DNA from: Mesorhizobium loti
GTDB taxonomy: Bacteria > Pseudomonadota > Alphaproteobacteria > Rhizobiales > Rhizobiaceae
Direction of reading: 5' to 3'
NCBI RefSeq assembly: GCF_002858745.1
Contig: NZ_PJRO01000007.1
Span: forward strand, 325,922-389,921
Length of the DNA: 64,000 bases
The notes beneath the pieces were generated by a model that did not search any database, was not told the origin of the DNA, and worked only from the letters and a program-made list of their open reading frames with translations. Below are positions 37,171-46,691 of this stretch, one piece after another. A program made the translations under genes and the position numbers. How positions within the stretch are numbered: position 1 is the stretch's first letter; the number at the start of each line of letters is the position of its first letter.

Positions 37171-37750
37171 AGCCGCGCCGGCCCGAAAGCGTCATGTCGA
37201 ACTCGACGACGTTCGAGTAGATCGGCGTGCCGACATCCATGCCGTAGCGCGAGCGCAGCACCTTGCCGGTGACCCGGAAAGTGATGGTGCCGCCGGCAAA
37301 GGATTTGAGTTCGGCCTGGAACTTCTCCGGCGAGGTCTTGCCACGGGCGGTGAGATTGCCGGTGATGGTTGCCGTGGTCTCGCCGGTTCGCCGCACGTTG
37401 GTCGAGCGGAAGCGGATCTCCGGATCGTTGGCGGCATCGAAGACCGCATCCGAGCGCAGGAAAGCATCGATGCGGCCCTGACCGGTACCGACACTGGCCG
37501 GCATGATGGTGATGTTGACCTCGGAGCGATCGGCATTGGCGTTGTCGACGCGGATGTTGCCGGTGAACCGCGCGAAGGCCCCGTCGAGGCTGCCGCCACC
37601 GGCCTTGCCGATGGAAAAGCGGATGCTGGACCCGGCCTGGCTGATCGTATAGCGGCCACCTGCCGCCGAGAGCGAGGCGGCGGCCAGGGCGGAGGGACCG
37701 GCGACAACTGCCGCGGCGAGCGTGGCAATGACGAGACTGCGAGATAACAT
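37169..37750 (-). CDS. YceI-family periplasmic lipid-binding protein
   Basis: The 193-residue product has a signal peptide (LVIATLAAAVVAGPSALAAA) and a YceI beta-barrel domain (about 30-190) that binds isoprenoid-like lipids. Family features are YTISQAGSSIRFSIGKAGGG, the block RIDAFLRSDAVFDA and the late strand TGKVLRSRYGMD. Start ATG 37750 has GGAGAG upstream. It lies 56 bases downstream of a cytochrome b561 gene; YceI and b561 genes are commonly paired, suggesting a quinone-linked periplasmic redox role. Confidence 0.92.
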   Translation of the reverse strand: MLSRSLVIATLAAAVVAGPSALAAASLSAAGGRYTISQAGSSIRFSIGKAGGGSLDGAFARFTGNIRVDNANADRSEVNITIMPASVGTGQGRIDAFLRSDAVFDAANDPEIRFRSTNVRRTGETTATITGNLTARGKTSPEKFQAELKSFAGGTITFRVTGKVLRSRYGMDVGTPIYSNVVEFDMTLSGRRG

Positions 37751-37806
37751 CGGAGCTCTCCGGCTGAATGGCGGCACTCGCAACATCAACGCATGGCGGA
37801 AGGCGC

Positions 37807-38394
37807 CTATTCCGGCCCGTCGTCATCACACCGGCGTGAGGGCGAGATCATGCGCACCAGAATGATGTCTCTCAACCAGAAGTGATGCCGCAGGGCCGCC
37901 AGCACATGCACCGCCACCAGTACGATCGCCGCATAGGCCAGATAGACATGCACGACCCTCCACCAGCCCTCCGCTGCATCCGAGATGGGAACAGGCAGGT
38001 TGGGCATCACGAAGAGATCGAACGGCATTGTCGGGATTTCCAGAACGGAAGCCGATACCAATGCCCAGCCGGTGAGCGGCAGGACGAGTTGCAGCGCATA
38101 GAGCGCGAAATGGGCGGCCGGCGCTGCCCGCCTTTCCAGAAGCCCGGTTTCGGCGGGAAGTCGCGGTGTGACATTGGCGAGCCGCCAACCGAGCCGCAGC
38201 AAAATCAGGCCAAACAGCAGGAAGCCGAACGATTTGTGCAGTTGGATCAGTTCGAAGGCACTGCGTTGGCTGGTTGTACGAACCATGACGAGGCCAAGCA
38301 CGATCTGACCGATGAACAGCAGGCCAACGGACCAGTGCAGCAGGATCGCGATCCAGCCGTAACGGCCCCCGGTATTCCTGATGAGAAGTGCCAT
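37807..38394 (-). CDS. Cytochrome b561-family membrane protein
   Basis: This 195-residue di-heme b-type cytochrome has four membrane helices. Candidate axial His residues are in LLHWSVG (helix 1), QLHKSFG (helix 2), VHVYLAYA (helix 3) and AVHVLAALRHHF (helix 4). It would shuttle electrons between quinol and a periplasmic acceptor such as superoxide. It is the upstream partner of the YceI gene and starts 24 bases after the stop of the LysR gene on the same strand. Confidence 0.92.
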   Translation of the reverse strand: MALLIRNTGGRYGWIAILLHWSVGLLFIGQIVLGLVMVRTTSQRSAFELIQLHKSFGFLLFGLILLRLGWRLANVTPRLPAETGLLERRAAPAAHFALYALQLVLPLTGWALVSASVLEIPTMPFDLFVMPNLPVPISDAAEGWWRVVHVYLAYAAIVLVAVHVLAALRHHFWLRDIILVRMISPSRRCDDDGPE

Positions 38395-38418
38395 GACGGA
38401 TGAACGACCGCGGTGCGG

Positions 38419-39318
38419 TCAATCATCCCGGTGCCGCCAGCGGAAGAAGTCGACGAAGGCGCGCAATGCCGGCCGCATCTGGCGCCGGCTCGGATAATAG
38501 ATGAAGAAGCCATCGAAGGGCGGACACCAGTCTTCCAGCACCCGCACCAGGCTCCCGGCCGCCAGTGCCTGCGCGGCATAGTCCTCGAAGACGAAGGCCA
38601 AACCGGCGCCGTCGATCGCCGCGCGGACGATGGCGCTGTCGACGCCAAGAATGAGCGGCCCCTGCACCGGCAGCTCGATCTCCTCGCCATCCTTTTCGAA
38701 TTCCCAGCGGTAAAGCACTCCGCTTGAAAAGCGGAAGCGGATGCAGCGGTGACCGACGAGATCGCGGGGATGTTTCGGCTTCGGTATCCTGGCGAAGTAG
38801 GACGGGGCACCCACGACGGCACTGCGGATCTGTGGGCCGATGCGCACGGCAACCATGTCCTGCTGCAGGCTTTCGCCGAGCCGCACGCCGGCATCGAAGC
38901 CGCCTTCGACCACGTCGGTGAACCGGTCCTCGATGACGATGTCGAGAACGATCTCGGGATAGGCCTTTGCAAACGCCCCGAGCTTCGGCGCCAGCACCAG
39001 GTTCAGGGCTGTGCGCGGCACGGTCAGCCGCAGATTGCCGGCGGGGCGATCCTTGGCCTCGACCGCCGCCTCCAGCGCCAGGTCGATTTCGGACAGTGCC
39101 GGCCGCAACCGCTCGAGCAGCCGGGCACCCTCTTCGGTCGGCGCAACCGAGCGTGTGCTGCGCGCCAGCAGCCGTACCCCGAGGCGGGCTTCCAGGCTGG
39201 AGACTGCATGGCTGACAGCCGAAGGCGCAATCGCCAAGTCGCGCGCCGCACCACGGAAACTGCCCCTGTCCGCCACAGCGGCAAGCACGGCAAGCTGGGC
39301 GAGATGGGAACGTTCCAT
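38419..39318 (-). CDS. LysR-family regulator, CrgA/DsdC-like group
   Basis: This 299-residue LysR regulator starts at ATG 39318 (MERSHLAQLAVLAAVADRGS); an in-frame ATG at 39342 is a weaker option. The helix-turn-helix is at about residues 18-38 (FRGAARDLAIAPSAVSHAVS). The effector domain has the block AGNLRLTVPRTALNLVLAP. It is divergent from the aldo-keto reductase gene at 39441, the likely target, with clear palindromes in between. Confidence 0.88.
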   Translation of the reverse strand: MERSHLAQLAVLAAVADRGSFRGAARDLAIAPSAVSHAVSSLEARLGVRLLARSTRSVAPTEEGARLLERLRPALSEIDLALEAAVEAKDRPAGNLRLTVPRTALNLVLAPKLGAFAKAYPEIVLDIVIEDRFTDVVEGGFDAGVRLGESLQQDMVAVRIGPQIRSAVVGAPSYFARIPKPKHPRDLVGHRCIRFRFSSGVLYRWEFEKDGEEIELPVQGPLILGVDSAIVRAAIDGAGLAFVFEDYAAQALAAGSLVRVLEDWCPPFDGFFIYYPSRRQMRPALRAFVDFFRWRHRDD

Positions 39319-39343
39319 TGTTCTGACTTCAAGAATGGCCATT

Positions 39344-39360
39344 GTTCTAATTTTTAGAAC
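39344..39360. promoter_or_regulatory. Perfect palindrome, candidate LysR operator
   Basis: GTTCTAA (39344-39350) and TTAGAAC (39354-39360) form a perfect 7-base inverted repeat around TTT. The half-site is repeated directly: ATTGTTCT occurs at 39317-39324 and 39341-39348, 24 bases apart. It lies between the LysR gene and the divergent aldo-keto reductase gene, the classical position for a LysR box; the match to a T-N11-A style symmetric site fits. Confidence 0.55.
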
Positions 39361-39440
39361 AGCTCGTGCAACTATGAAGCAATTATCGAACACAAGGCAA
39401 GGCGCTATCTCTCTCGCATCGACAACCAAGGAGAACCACG

Positions 39441-40436
39441 ATGCAAAAGCGCAAACTCGGAACCGAACTCACCGTCTTTCCCGTCGGCCTCGGCTGCATG
39501 GGCATGAGCTTTGCCTATGGCGGCCAGGAGGAAGCGGAAGCGATCCGCACGCTCCGGCACGCCGTCGACATCGGCGTCGACTTCTTCGATACCGCGGAGG
39601 TCTATGGCCCCTTCGACAACGAGATCCTGGTCGGCAGGGCATTGAAGCCCGTGCGCGACAAAATAACGATTGCCACCAAATTCGGCTTCAAGATTTCCGA
39701 GCAGGGCAGCGGCACGGAGCGCATGATCGGCGTCGACAGCCGTCCGGAACACGTCAAAGCGGTCGCCGAAGCCTCGCTGCGCCGGCTGGATACCGACGTC
39801 ATCGACCTCTTTTACCAACACCGTGTCGATCCCGCCGTGGCGATCGAAGATACGGTCGGCGCGATGGCGAAACTGGTCAAGGAAGGCAAGGTGCGCGCAC
39901 TCGGCCTTTCGGAGGTGAGTGCCGCGACGCTGCGACGCGCCCACGCCGTGCATCCGATTGCCGCCGTGCAAAGCGAGTACTCATTGTGGAGCCGTGACCC
40001 GGAAGAAGAGATCTTCGACGTCTGCCGCGAACTCGGCATCGGCTTCGTGCCCTACAGCCCGCTTGGACGCGGCCTGCTGACCGGCACGATCAACAAGCCA
40101 GAGCAACTTGGCAGCGATGATTGGCGCCATACCTTGCCGCGCTTCCAGCCCGAGGCCCTGGATGCCAATGCGAAGGTCGTGGCTGTGCTTCAGCGCTTTG
40201 CGAAAGAAAAAGGCGTGACGGCAGCCCAGCTTGCACTGGCCTGGGTACTGCATCAGGGTGACTTCATCGTGCCGATCCCCGGCGCCCGCAAGATCCATCA
40301 CCTGGAGCAGAATGCCGGCGCGGCGGCGATCGCGCTGACCGAGGCGGAAGTCGCCGAGATCGGCGACGCGCTGTCACCCGACAAGGTGGTCGGCAAGCGC
40401 TACACGGAAGAAGCGCTGGCGCTGGTCAACGGCTGA
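39441..40436 (+). CDS. Aldo/keto reductase
   Basis: This 331-residue NADPH-dependent TIM-barrel reductase of the AKR13-like group opens with KLGTELTVFPVGLGCMGMSF. Catalytic residues are visible: Asp in DFFDTAEVYG (with Tyr of EVYG), Lys in ATKFGF, and His in YQHRVDP. The C-terminal cofactor site PIPGARK is present. It is divergent from a LysR regulator with an operator-like palindrome, which suggests induction by an aldehyde or quinone signal (inference). Confidence 0.92.
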   Translation: MQKRKLGTELTVFPVGLGCMGMSFAYGGQEEAEAIRTLRHAVDIGVDFFDTAEVYGPFDNEILVGRALKPVRDKITIATKFGFKISEQGSGTERMIGVDSRPEHVKAVAEASLRRLDTDVIDLFYQHRVDPAVAIEDTVGAMAKLVKEGKVRALGLSEVSAATLRRAHAVHPIAAVQSEYSLWSRDPEEEIFDVCRELGIGFVPYSPLGRGLLTGTINKPEQLGSDDWRHTLPRFQPEALDANAKVVAVLQRFAKEKGVTAAQLALAWVLHQGDFIVPIPGARKIHHLEQNAGAAAIALTEAEVAEIGDALSPDKVVGKRYTEEALALVNG

Positions 40437-40454
40437 TGGCAGCGATTGCCACGC

Positions 40455-40485
40455 TGTCCCTTCTCCCACAAGGGGAGAAGGGACA
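40455..40485. terminator. Hairpin after the aldo/keto reductase gene
   Basis: Arms 40455-40467 and 40473-40485 (TGTCCCTTCTCCC type) form a perfect 13-base stem with a 5-base loop. It lies 19 bases after the reductase stop and upstream of a convergent small gene. Pyrimidine-rich hairpins of this type recur in rhizobial intergenic regions. There is no T-run. Confidence 0.6.
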
Positions 40486-40527
40486 CGCAGCGTTCGCCGC
40501 TCGCCTCAGCTTGATCCCGGATCTCCG

Positions 40528-40824
40528 CTAGCCGCGCTGAACCACCAGGAAAAGAGCTATAATCAACAGCATGAAGAGCCCGGCCGCGGCCGCAGCAATA
40601 CCCAAGAGAGCGAACCATGTTCGCACATTGCCGAGGCTTGGCCGCCGGCCGTCAGCTCCCTTTGTGCCGAGAAACGCCCAAGCCCCGAGGCCAACCGGCG
40701 TGCCCCCTCCAACGATCATCGCCACAGCTCCGTCTGGAGCGGTGGTTTGCCAGATCGTCCCGAACAAAAAAATGCCGGCGATCGTTCCAGCGATGAGAGC
40801 GCCGAGAATGAGAAGAATGCGCAT
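40528..40824 (-). CDS. Small membrane protein of unknown function (98 aa)
   Basis: The 98-residue product has three hydrophobic segments: residues 3-23, about 33-52, and 71-93. An AAAGG ribosome binding site precedes ATG 40824. The loop between the second and third segments is basic. No family is recognised. The gene stands alone between convergent and same-strand neighbours and has normal local codon use. Confidence 0.6.
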   Translation of the reverse strand: MRILLILGALIAGTIAGIFLFGTIWQTTAPDGAVAMIVGGGTPVGLGAWAFLGTKGADGRRPSLGNVRTWFALLGIAAAAAGLFMLLIIALFLVVQRG

Positions 40825-40864
40825 TGTGTGCCTTTCGACGACGCAGAATTTGTAAGCGATCGGG

Positions 40865-41467
40865 TCACCACGGCTCGACCGCGATCTGAGGCCACAGCCG
40901 CATGGCGCGCTCGCCCTTGGCCCTGTGGGTCTCGCGATTGTCCATCACCTTGTTGGGCGTGATGCGGAAGGAAAAGATGTCGTCCAGGCCGAAAGGCGCC
41001 ACCACCTCCAGATCATCGGCCGATATCAGGCGCACGCCCACCGCATGTGTGCGCGAGGCGAAATAGCCGAGCGCCTCGGCGCTGGAACGATAGGCCGGAC
41101 AGGTGCGGCCGAAACGATCGGGATACCAGAGATGTACGCGCGCCTGGTTGCGCACTTCCACGGGCAGCGGCAGCCGTTCGAAATGCGTCGCCGCGCGCCG
41201 GATAACGGCATCCTCGGCTTCATAGGAGAGGTCGGTGCCGTCGCAATAGAAAAGATCGATGTCCTTGATGCCGTGGCCCGGCGGTTTGCCGGTCAGGCTG
41301 TTCCAGACGCTGTTATAGATTGCGCCCGAGACGACCATCCCGTCCGGCAGGTCGAGGCCGCGGGCCAGCATGAGCGCCTCCCAGACGATCGGGTCGGCGC
41401 GCAGGATAGCCTTCAGGGCAGCAGCCTGCTCGGCAAAGGGCAGGCCGGAATGACGCAGGTGGTTCAT
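40865..41467 (-). CDS. Nucleotidyltransferase-fold protein (DUF925/NTP_transf_6 type)
   Basis: This 200-residue cytoplasmic protein has a nucleotidyltransferase-like core: the segment SGAIYNSVWNSLTGKPPGHG followed by IKDIDLFYCD supplies two metal-binding Asp residues. A later acidic strand is LEVVAPFGLDD. Family proteins are annotated as nucleotidyltransferase family proteins with no known substrate. It stands alone and starts at ATG 41467. Confidence 0.8.
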   Translation of the reverse strand: MNHLRHSGLPFAEQAAALKAILRADPIVWEALMLARGLDLPDGMVVSGAIYNSVWNSLTGKPPGHGIKDIDLFYCDGTDLSYEAEDAVIRRAATHFERLPLPVEVRNQARVHLWYPDRFGRTCPAYRSSAEALGYFASRTHAVGVRLISADDLEVVAPFGLDDIFSFRITPNKVMDNRETHRAKGERAMRLWPQIAVEPW

Positions 41468-41526
41468 GGACTGAGATGACGGCGATTCGTCGGTTTGGGC
41501 AACGCAACGTCACGTCGAAAGCAGTT

Positions 41527-41579
41527 GCGGCCCGCGATGTCTCACGGGCCGCAGCACTTTTCCTGGAATTGCTCCAGGA
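41527..41579 (-). terminator. Hairpins downstream of the Tim44-like gene
   Basis: Arms 41527-41534 and 41545-41552 form a perfect 8-base GC stem. A second short palindrome (TCCTGGAATTGCTCCAGGA, 41561-41579) sits next to the Tim44-like stop and resembles the end of the composite intergenic repeat. Together they probably terminate the minus-strand transcript. Confidence 0.5.
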
Positions 41580-42599
41580 TTAAGCAGACGCTTCCTGGAT
41601 TGCCGACAGCTTCCAGTCGCCGCCACGCGGGCGGGTGAAGGTCCACAGCTCCGTCGTCTCGGTGGGCTTCTCGTCGCCTTCAACCACCTTGCCGGTCTTG
41701 CGGTTGCGCATCACGTCGACTGACTCGTAACGGAAGGCCGCCGTGGCGTAATCCTGATTGTCTTCGCGCCAGGCTTCGGCAACATCGGCCTGCACCAGAT
41801 GCACATCGGCAACGTCGTTGCGCACACCGTTCTGGGCATTTTCGGCCAGTTCTTCCGAGAAGTAGGATACCATTTCGGGCGTGGTCAGGCGGCGCAGGCC
41901 GGCATGATCTTCCTTGGCGAAGGCGGTCTGAACCTCGTCCAGCATGCGCTCGAACCTGTCGAGATCATCCTTCTCGAGTTCGATATCCTGCGAGGGCGAC
42001 GCAGCCTGGGTTCCGAAACCGGGAATGGAGAAAGAACCTGCACGGCCGTTGCCGGCAGGACGCTCGTCCTCGGCCGCATCGCGATTGGCCATGCGTCCGA
42101 ACATCTCGCGACTATCGGGACCACTGGCAGCGGGTCCGCCTGCCGTCGCCGACGCAGTTGCCGGTGTTTGGCGTGAGCGCAAGAAGCGCAGCGCCAGCAT
42201 GACGACAAGGCCGACCAGCAGAAGCTGCACGATGAAGCCAAGCGCACCGGCCATGCCGCCGAAGCCGTAGCCGAACAGGACGCCGAGCAGGCCGCCAATC
42301 AGGATACCACGCATCAGGCCGCCGCCGAGACCGTTGAACAGGCCAGGGCGCTGCTGCGCCATACCAGGCTGCTGCTGGCGGGTGGTCGCGGTCGGTCCGG
42401 TGTTTGGCGTCATCGAGCGCTCGACCGGAGCGGTCGCGTTCGGCGCCGTGCGCGTCGGCGGCGCCGACTGGAAGGTGCGTGCGCCACGGCTGCCGAAGCT
42501 ACCGCCGCGCCGGGCGTCGGCGAAATCCGTCGACACCAACGTAAACGCCATCAGAAGCGTGGCCAACAATGCGAATGAACGTGTCTTGCCAGAGATCAT
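41580..42599 (-). CDS. Tim44-domain membrane protein
   Basis: The 339-residue protein starts at ATG 42599 behind GAAGGA. A signal-like or membrane segment covers residues 8-26. A Thr-, Pro- and Gln-rich linker follows (about 40-85), then two adjacent membrane spans (about 95-140, Gly-rich then hydrophobic). The C-terminal Tim44-like domain (about 210-338) is NTF2-like, with ELEKDDLDRFERMLDEVQTA and TTELWTFTRPRGGDWKLSAI. The domain is homologous to the mitochondrial import motor subunit Tim44. In bacteria it is membrane-anchored with roles such as cell-envelope or respiratory assembly, mostly uncharacterised. Confidence 0.85.
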   Translation of the reverse strand: MISGKTRSFALLATLLMAFTLVSTDFADARRGGSFGSRGARTFQSAPPTRTAPNATAPVERSMTPNTGPTATTRQQQPGMAQQRPGLFNGLGGGLMRGILIGGLLGVLFGYGFGGMAGALGFIVQLLLVGLVVMLALRFLRSRQTPATASATAGGPAASGPDSREMFGRMANRDAAEDERPAGNGRAGSFSIPGFGTQAASPSQDIELEKDDLDRFERMLDEVQTAFAKEDHAGLRRLTTPEMVSYFSEELAENAQNGVRNDVADVHLVQADVAEAWREDNQDYATAAFRYESVDVMRNRKTGKVVEGDEKPTETTELWTFTRPRGGDWKLSAIQEASA

Positions 42600-42789
42600 C
42601 GGGTCCTTCTCCCACAACCCGCTCCGGTGAGTATGCAAAAGCGGGCCCAGTTAAGCGGTCCGACATCACGTCGTGTCTTGCACGAACGTCAGAGGGGCCC
42701 GGCCCGCGCATGGGATGTGGGAGGTGGCCGACGGCTTTGCAAGGGCAGATAGGTGGAAAACGGCAGAAGCGAGCTGTAGAATTTCGCCG

Positions 42790-43644
42790 TCAGATCATTT
42801 CCAGCGATACCTTGCGGCTCGGCGGCGGAAAGGCTGCATCGAGTTCGGTGAGGTCCGCCTCAGTCAAGGCGAGATCGGCAGCCGCGCGATTGGCGCGAAC
42901 ATGCTCCGGTTGCACGGCTTTCGGAATGGCGATGACCCCCTCGAGGCGGAGCACCCAGGCCAGCGCTACCTGCGTGGTGCTGACACCGTGGCGCCCGGCG
43001 ATCGCGGCAAGCCTGTCGTCGCCCGCGAACCCGCCTTGCCCGATCGGCGAATAGGCCATGACCGGAATGTTTGCCCGCAGCGAAGCCGGCAAAAGATCGA
43101 ACTCGATGCCGCGGCTGTCCAGATTGTAGAGCACCTGGTTGGCCTGCACGTTGTCCTGCATTTTGGCACCACCGGACACGCGCGCCAGCTCCTGCATGTC
43201 GTCGACATCGAAATTGCTGACGCCCCAATGGCCGATCTTGCCGGCGGCCTTCAGCGTCTCGAAAGCCTCGACCGTCTCGGCCAGCGGCACACTGCCACGC
43301 CAATGCAGCAGGTAAAGATCGATATGGTCCGTACCCAGCCGCTTCAGGCTCGCCTCGCAGGCCGCGCTGGTACGCTGGCGCGAAGCATTCGACGGCAACA
43401 CCTTGGAGACCAGGAAGACTTCATCGCGGCGACCGGCCATGGCCTCGCGCACCACTTCCTCGGCGCCACCCGAGGCATACATCTCGGCCGTGTCGATCAA
43501 TGTCATGCCGAGATCGAGCCCAAGCCGCAGCGCCGCCACCTCGTCGGCGGCGCGGCGCCTGTCCTCGCCCATGTACCAGGTGCCCTGGCCGAGCACCGGA
43601 ACGTCGACGCCGGCGGGAAGTCGTGTGGTACGGATAGCCGGCAT
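42790..43644 (-). CDS. Aldo/keto reductase, 2,5-diketo-gluconate reductase-like
   Basis: The 284-residue TIM-barrel oxidoreductase has Asp and Tyr in [13 protein letters not shown], Lys in LVSKVLPSN, and His in LLHWRGS, completing the catalytic tetrad. The C-terminal [13 protein letters not shown] cofactor motif is present. It differs clearly from the reductase at 39441. It starts at ATG 43644 and has no obvious operon partner. Confidence 0.9.
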   Translation of the reverse strand: MPAIRTTRLPAGVDVPVLGQGTWYMGEDRRRAADEVAALRLGLDLGMTLIDTAEMYASGGAEEVVREAMAGRRDEVFLVSKVLPSNASRQRTSAACEASLKRLGTDHIDLYLLHWRGSVPLAETVEAFETLKAAGKIGHWGVSNFDVDDMQELARVSGGAKMQDNVQANQVLYNLDSRGIEFDLLPASLRANIPVMAYSPIGQGGFAGDDRLAAIAGRHGVSTTQVALAWVLRLEGVIAIPKAVQPEHVRANRAAADLALTEADLTELDAAFPPPSRKVSLEMI

Positions 43645-43733
43645 CGTTGCAAACTCCCAGCATCATACAAACGGTCATCTTGAATGACCGGTTGAGCGCG
43701 CGACCGCGCGCCGCGCCCATTGGCACGAAAGCT

Positions 43734-43771
43734 GGAGTGTTTCCGGTTTCACGGAAACGCGAAAACGCTCC
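43734..43771 (+). repeat. Partial composite palindromic repeat
   Basis: GGAGTGTTTCC (43734-43744) and GAAAACGCTCC (43761-43771) with an inner CACGGAAACG match the first half of the repeats at 26567 and 63171. A T-rich stretch follows (AATTTTTCTTTTCG). It lies in the 213-base gap between the aldo/keto reductase start and the pheT stop; nothing else is apparent there. Confidence 0.65.
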
Positions 43772-43857
43772 AATTTTTCTTTTCGCTCTGGCGGCCCGGA
43801 TGGGCCGCGCCGGCGATTGAGGTGCCCTGGATGTGTCAACATCCAGGGCCACTGGTA

Positions 43858-46263
43858 TTATGTACGCAGCACGCCGCCGGTCTGCTTGGCGACGTTTTCG
43901 ACAACACGCCTTGCGAGCGCCTCGAAATCCTCGTCGGTCAGCGTCTTTTCCACCGGCTGAATCGCGATCTCGATGGCGATCGACTTCTTGCCGGCACCAA
44001 GTGCTGCCCCTTCGAACACGTCGAAGACGGAAACGCCGGTGATCAGCTTCTTGTCGGCGGCAAGGGCAGCGCGCGTCAGCGTGCCGGCCTCGACTGTCTT
44101 GTCGACGACGAAGGCGAAGTCGCGCTTCACCGCCTGGAAGGCCGAGAGCTCCAGCTTCGGCTTGGTGCGGGTCGGCTTGGCCTTCGGCTCGGGAATGGCG
44201 TCGACGAACACTTCGAAGCCGCACAGCGGACCGGAAGCGTCGAGCACTTCGAGCGCGCTCGGGTGGAATTCGCCGAAATGGCCGAGCACCACCTTAGGGC
44301 CGAGCTTGATGACACCCGAACGGCCCGGATGATACCAGGATGGTGCTCCCGTCTCGATCTGCAACCGGTCGACCGGCGCGCCGCAGGCTTCCAGCACCGC
44401 AATCGCATCGGCCTTGGCATCGAACACACCGACGCCTTGCGCATTGCCGGCCCAGTGACGGCCCGAACCATCGAGCTTCGCGGTGCCGCGACGCACGCCG
44501 GCAGCGACACGGCGCTGGGTTTCAGGCGTATCGCCTTCATAGGCGCCGGAGACCTCGAACAGCGCCACGTCGCCGAAGCCGCGATCTGCGTTGCGCTGTG
44601 CAGCCGCGACAAGGCCGGGCAGCAGCGAAGGCCGCATGTCGGACATGTCGGCGGCGATCGGGTTGGCCAGCTTCAGATGCTGCTGGCCGCCGCCGAACAG
44701 CTCGGCATGCTTGGCCGGAATGAACGACCAGGTCACGGCTTCCATCATGCCGCGCACGGCCAGCGCGCGCTTGGCGGCGCGAGTGCGGATCTGCAGCGTG
44801 GTCAGGATCTTGCCGTTGACGACGCCGTGGCTGGACAACGGCTGCGGCCGGATCTCGTCGACGCCGTGAATGCGCATCACCTCCTCGACGAGGTCGGCTT
44901 TGCCGTCGACATCCGGGCGCCAGGACGGCACCGCGACCTCGACCACATCGCCGTCGCCTTTCACGACGAAGCCGAGCCGGGTCAGGATATCGAGGCTTTC
45001 GGCCTTCGGCACCTCGATGCCGGTCAGGCGCTTGACCTCCGACACCGGGAAGGAGACGACCTTCGGCGTGAAGCCGGTCTCACCCGACACTTCGATCTCC
45101 GTCGGCTCGCCGCCGCAGAGATCCAGCACCATGCGCGTGGCGAGCTCGATGCCCGGGGTGTTGAAGGCCGGATCGATGCCGCGCTCGTTGCGGTAGCGGG
45201 CATCGGTGATGATGCCGAGCGTACGGCCGGTGCGCGCCACGGTCAGCGGCTCCCAGACGGCTGCCTCGATCAGCACATCGGTGGTGTTCTCGTCACAGCC
45301 CGAATGTTCGCCGCCCATGACGCCGGCGATGGATTCGACGCCATTGTCGTCGGCGATGATGCACATGTCCGGGGTGACCGAATAAGTGCGGCCGTCGAGC
45401 GCCAGCACGCTTTCGCCTTCCTTGCCGCGGCGGACGACCAGGTCGCCGGCAACCTTGGCAGCGTCGAACACGTGCAGCGGCCGGCCACGATCGAAGGTGA
45501 TGTAGTTGGTCATGTCGACCAGGGCGTTGATCGGCCGCAAGCCGATCGCCATCAGCCGCTGCTGCAGCCATTTCGGCGACGGGCCGTTCTTGACGTTGCG
45601 CACGAGTCTGAGCGCGAAGACGCGGCAGAGATCCGGCGCCTCGATCCTGACCTTGATTGGGGTGGCGCCCTTACCGGCAACCGGCTCGACCGGCGCGGTC
45701 TTCAGCTTGCCAAGGCCGGAGGCGGCGAGATCGCGCGCGATGCCGTAGACGCCGGTGGCTTCCGGATGGTTCGGCGTCAGGTTGATCTCGATCACCGGAT
45801 CGTCGAGATGGGCATAGGCCGCGAAGGACGTGCCGACCGGCGCGTTCTGCGGCAGATCGATGATGCCGTTGTGCTCGTCCGACAGTTCGAGCTCGCGTTC
45901 GGAGCACATCATGCCGTGGCTTTCGACACCGCGGATCTTGCCCACAGAGAGCGTGACGTCGATGCCGGGCACATAAGTGCCGGGCGCCGCGAAGGCGCCG
46001 ATCAGGCCGGCGCGCGCATTCGGCGCACCGCAGACGACCTGCACCGGCGTGCCGGAGCCGATGTCGACGCTCAGCACCTGCAGCTTGTCGGCGTCCGGAT
46101 GCTTGGCGGCCGTCAGCACCTTGGCGATGACGAACGGTTTCAGCGCCGCCTTGTCGTCGACCGCTTCGACCTCGAGGCCTATCGAGGTCAGGCGCTCGAC
46201 GATCTCGTCCAGCGTGGCATCGGTGTCCAGATGATCCTTGAGCCAGGAGAGGGTGAATTTCAT
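43858..46263 (-). CDS. pheT: Phenylalanine--tRNA ligase beta subunit
   Basis: The 801-residue PheT forms the alpha2-beta2 enzyme with PheS and charges tRNA-Phe in the cytoplasm. The domains are an N-terminal segment ([15 protein letters not shown]), an EMAP-type tRNA-binding domain (about 40-150), B3/B4 editing (about 200-400), B5, a catalytic-like core (about 480-690) and a C-terminal anticodon-binding FDX-ACB domain (about 705-800). The start overlaps the stop of the ASCH gene by 4 bases, an unusual arrangement because pheS and pheT are normally adjacent. Confidence 0.97.
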   Translation of the reverse strand: MKFTLSWLKDHLDTDATLDEIVERLTSIGLEVEAVDDKAALKPFVIAKVLTAAKHPDADKLQVLSVDIGSGTPVQVVCGAPNARAGLIGAFAAPGTYVPGIDVTLSVGKIRGVESHGMMCSERELELSDEHNGIIDLPQNAPVGTSFAAYAHLDDPVIEINLTPNHPEATGVYGIARDLAASGLGKLKTAPVEPVAGKGATPIKVRIEAPDLCRVFALRLVRNVKNGPSPKWLQQRLMAIGLRPINALVDMTNYITFDRGRPLHVFDAAKVAGDLVVRRGKEGESVLALDGRTYSVTPDMCIIADDNGVESIAGVMGGEHSGCDENTTDVLIEAAVWEPLTVARTGRTLGIITDARYRNERGIDPAFNTPGIELATRMVLDLCGGEPTEIEVSGETGFTPKVVSFPVSEVKRLTGIEVPKAESLDILTRLGFVVKGDGDVVEVAVPSWRPDVDGKADLVEEVMRIHGVDEIRPQPLSSHGVVNGKILTTLQIRTRAAKRALAVRGMMEAVTWSFIPAKHAELFGGGQQHLKLANPIAADMSDMRPSLLPGLVAAAQRNADRGFGDVALFEVSGAYEGDTPETQRRVAAGVRRGTAKLDGSGRHWAGNAQGVGVFDAKADAIAVLEACGAPVDRLQIETGAPSWYHPGRSGVIKLGPKVVLGHFGEFHPSALEVLDASGPLCGFEVFVDAIPEPKAKPTRTKPKLELSAFQAVKRDFAFVVDKTVEAGTLTRAALAADKKLITGVSVFDVFEGAALGAGKKSIAIEIAIQPVEKTLTDEDFEALARRVVENVAKQTGGVLRT

Positions 46264-46691
46264 GGGTTCACTCGTTTCGTATCGTTGCGGTCGAGCACTT
46301 CCACCAGCCGGAACCGCTCACAAACCAGAATCATCTCGGGCGAATAACCGCCATTGCGGGCGAAATAGGCTTCATGCGCCTCACGCCAGTAATCATAGGA
46401 CAGGTCGCCTTCGCCCTCGTCGCGCGCAAAGCCGGCATCGACTTCGTCGAAGCGCTTCATCTCCACCGACATCGTCTCGATAACGGCGGCACGGCGGCCC
46501 TGGCCATCGAGCACGACATCGCGCCGTCCGACCACCGGCACCGGCTCGTGAACGCCGAAATCACGCAAAGCCCCGCAGGTCGCGGTCTTGCGGCCTGCGA
46601 GCACCAGTGCCAGCAGTTCATCCTGCAGTTCCGGACTATCACCGAAGGCGAAGGTCACGGCACTGGCATAAGGATCGGCAACCGCACTCAT
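46260..46691 (-). CDS. ASCH-domain protein, YhfF-like, inserted between pheS and pheT
   Basis: The 143-residue protein has an ASCH (PUA-like RNA-binding) fold. The conserved basic motif [12 protein letters not shown] is near residues 30-41, followed by [20 protein letters not shown] and [18 protein letters not shown] near the C-terminus, the pattern of the YhfF/COG4405 group. The start overlaps the pheS stop by 4 bases and the stop overlaps the pheT start by 4 bases, so it is translationally coupled to both synthetase subunits. ASCH proteins are predicted RNA or nucleotide-binding regulators. A role in tRNA-Phe or PheST expression is inferred from position only. Confidence 0.9.
   Translation of the reverse strand: MSAVADPYASAVTFAFGDSPELQDELLALVLAGRKTATCGALRDFGVHEPVPVVGRRDVVLDGQGRRAAVIETMSVEMKRFDEVDAGFARDEGEGDLSYDYWREAHEAYFARNGGYSPEMILVCERFRLVEVLDRNDTKRVNP

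Noticed and set aside
43720..46347. 875-codon open frame on the plus strand opposite pheT
   Set aside because: It is an antisense shadow of pheT, which is full length and conserved.
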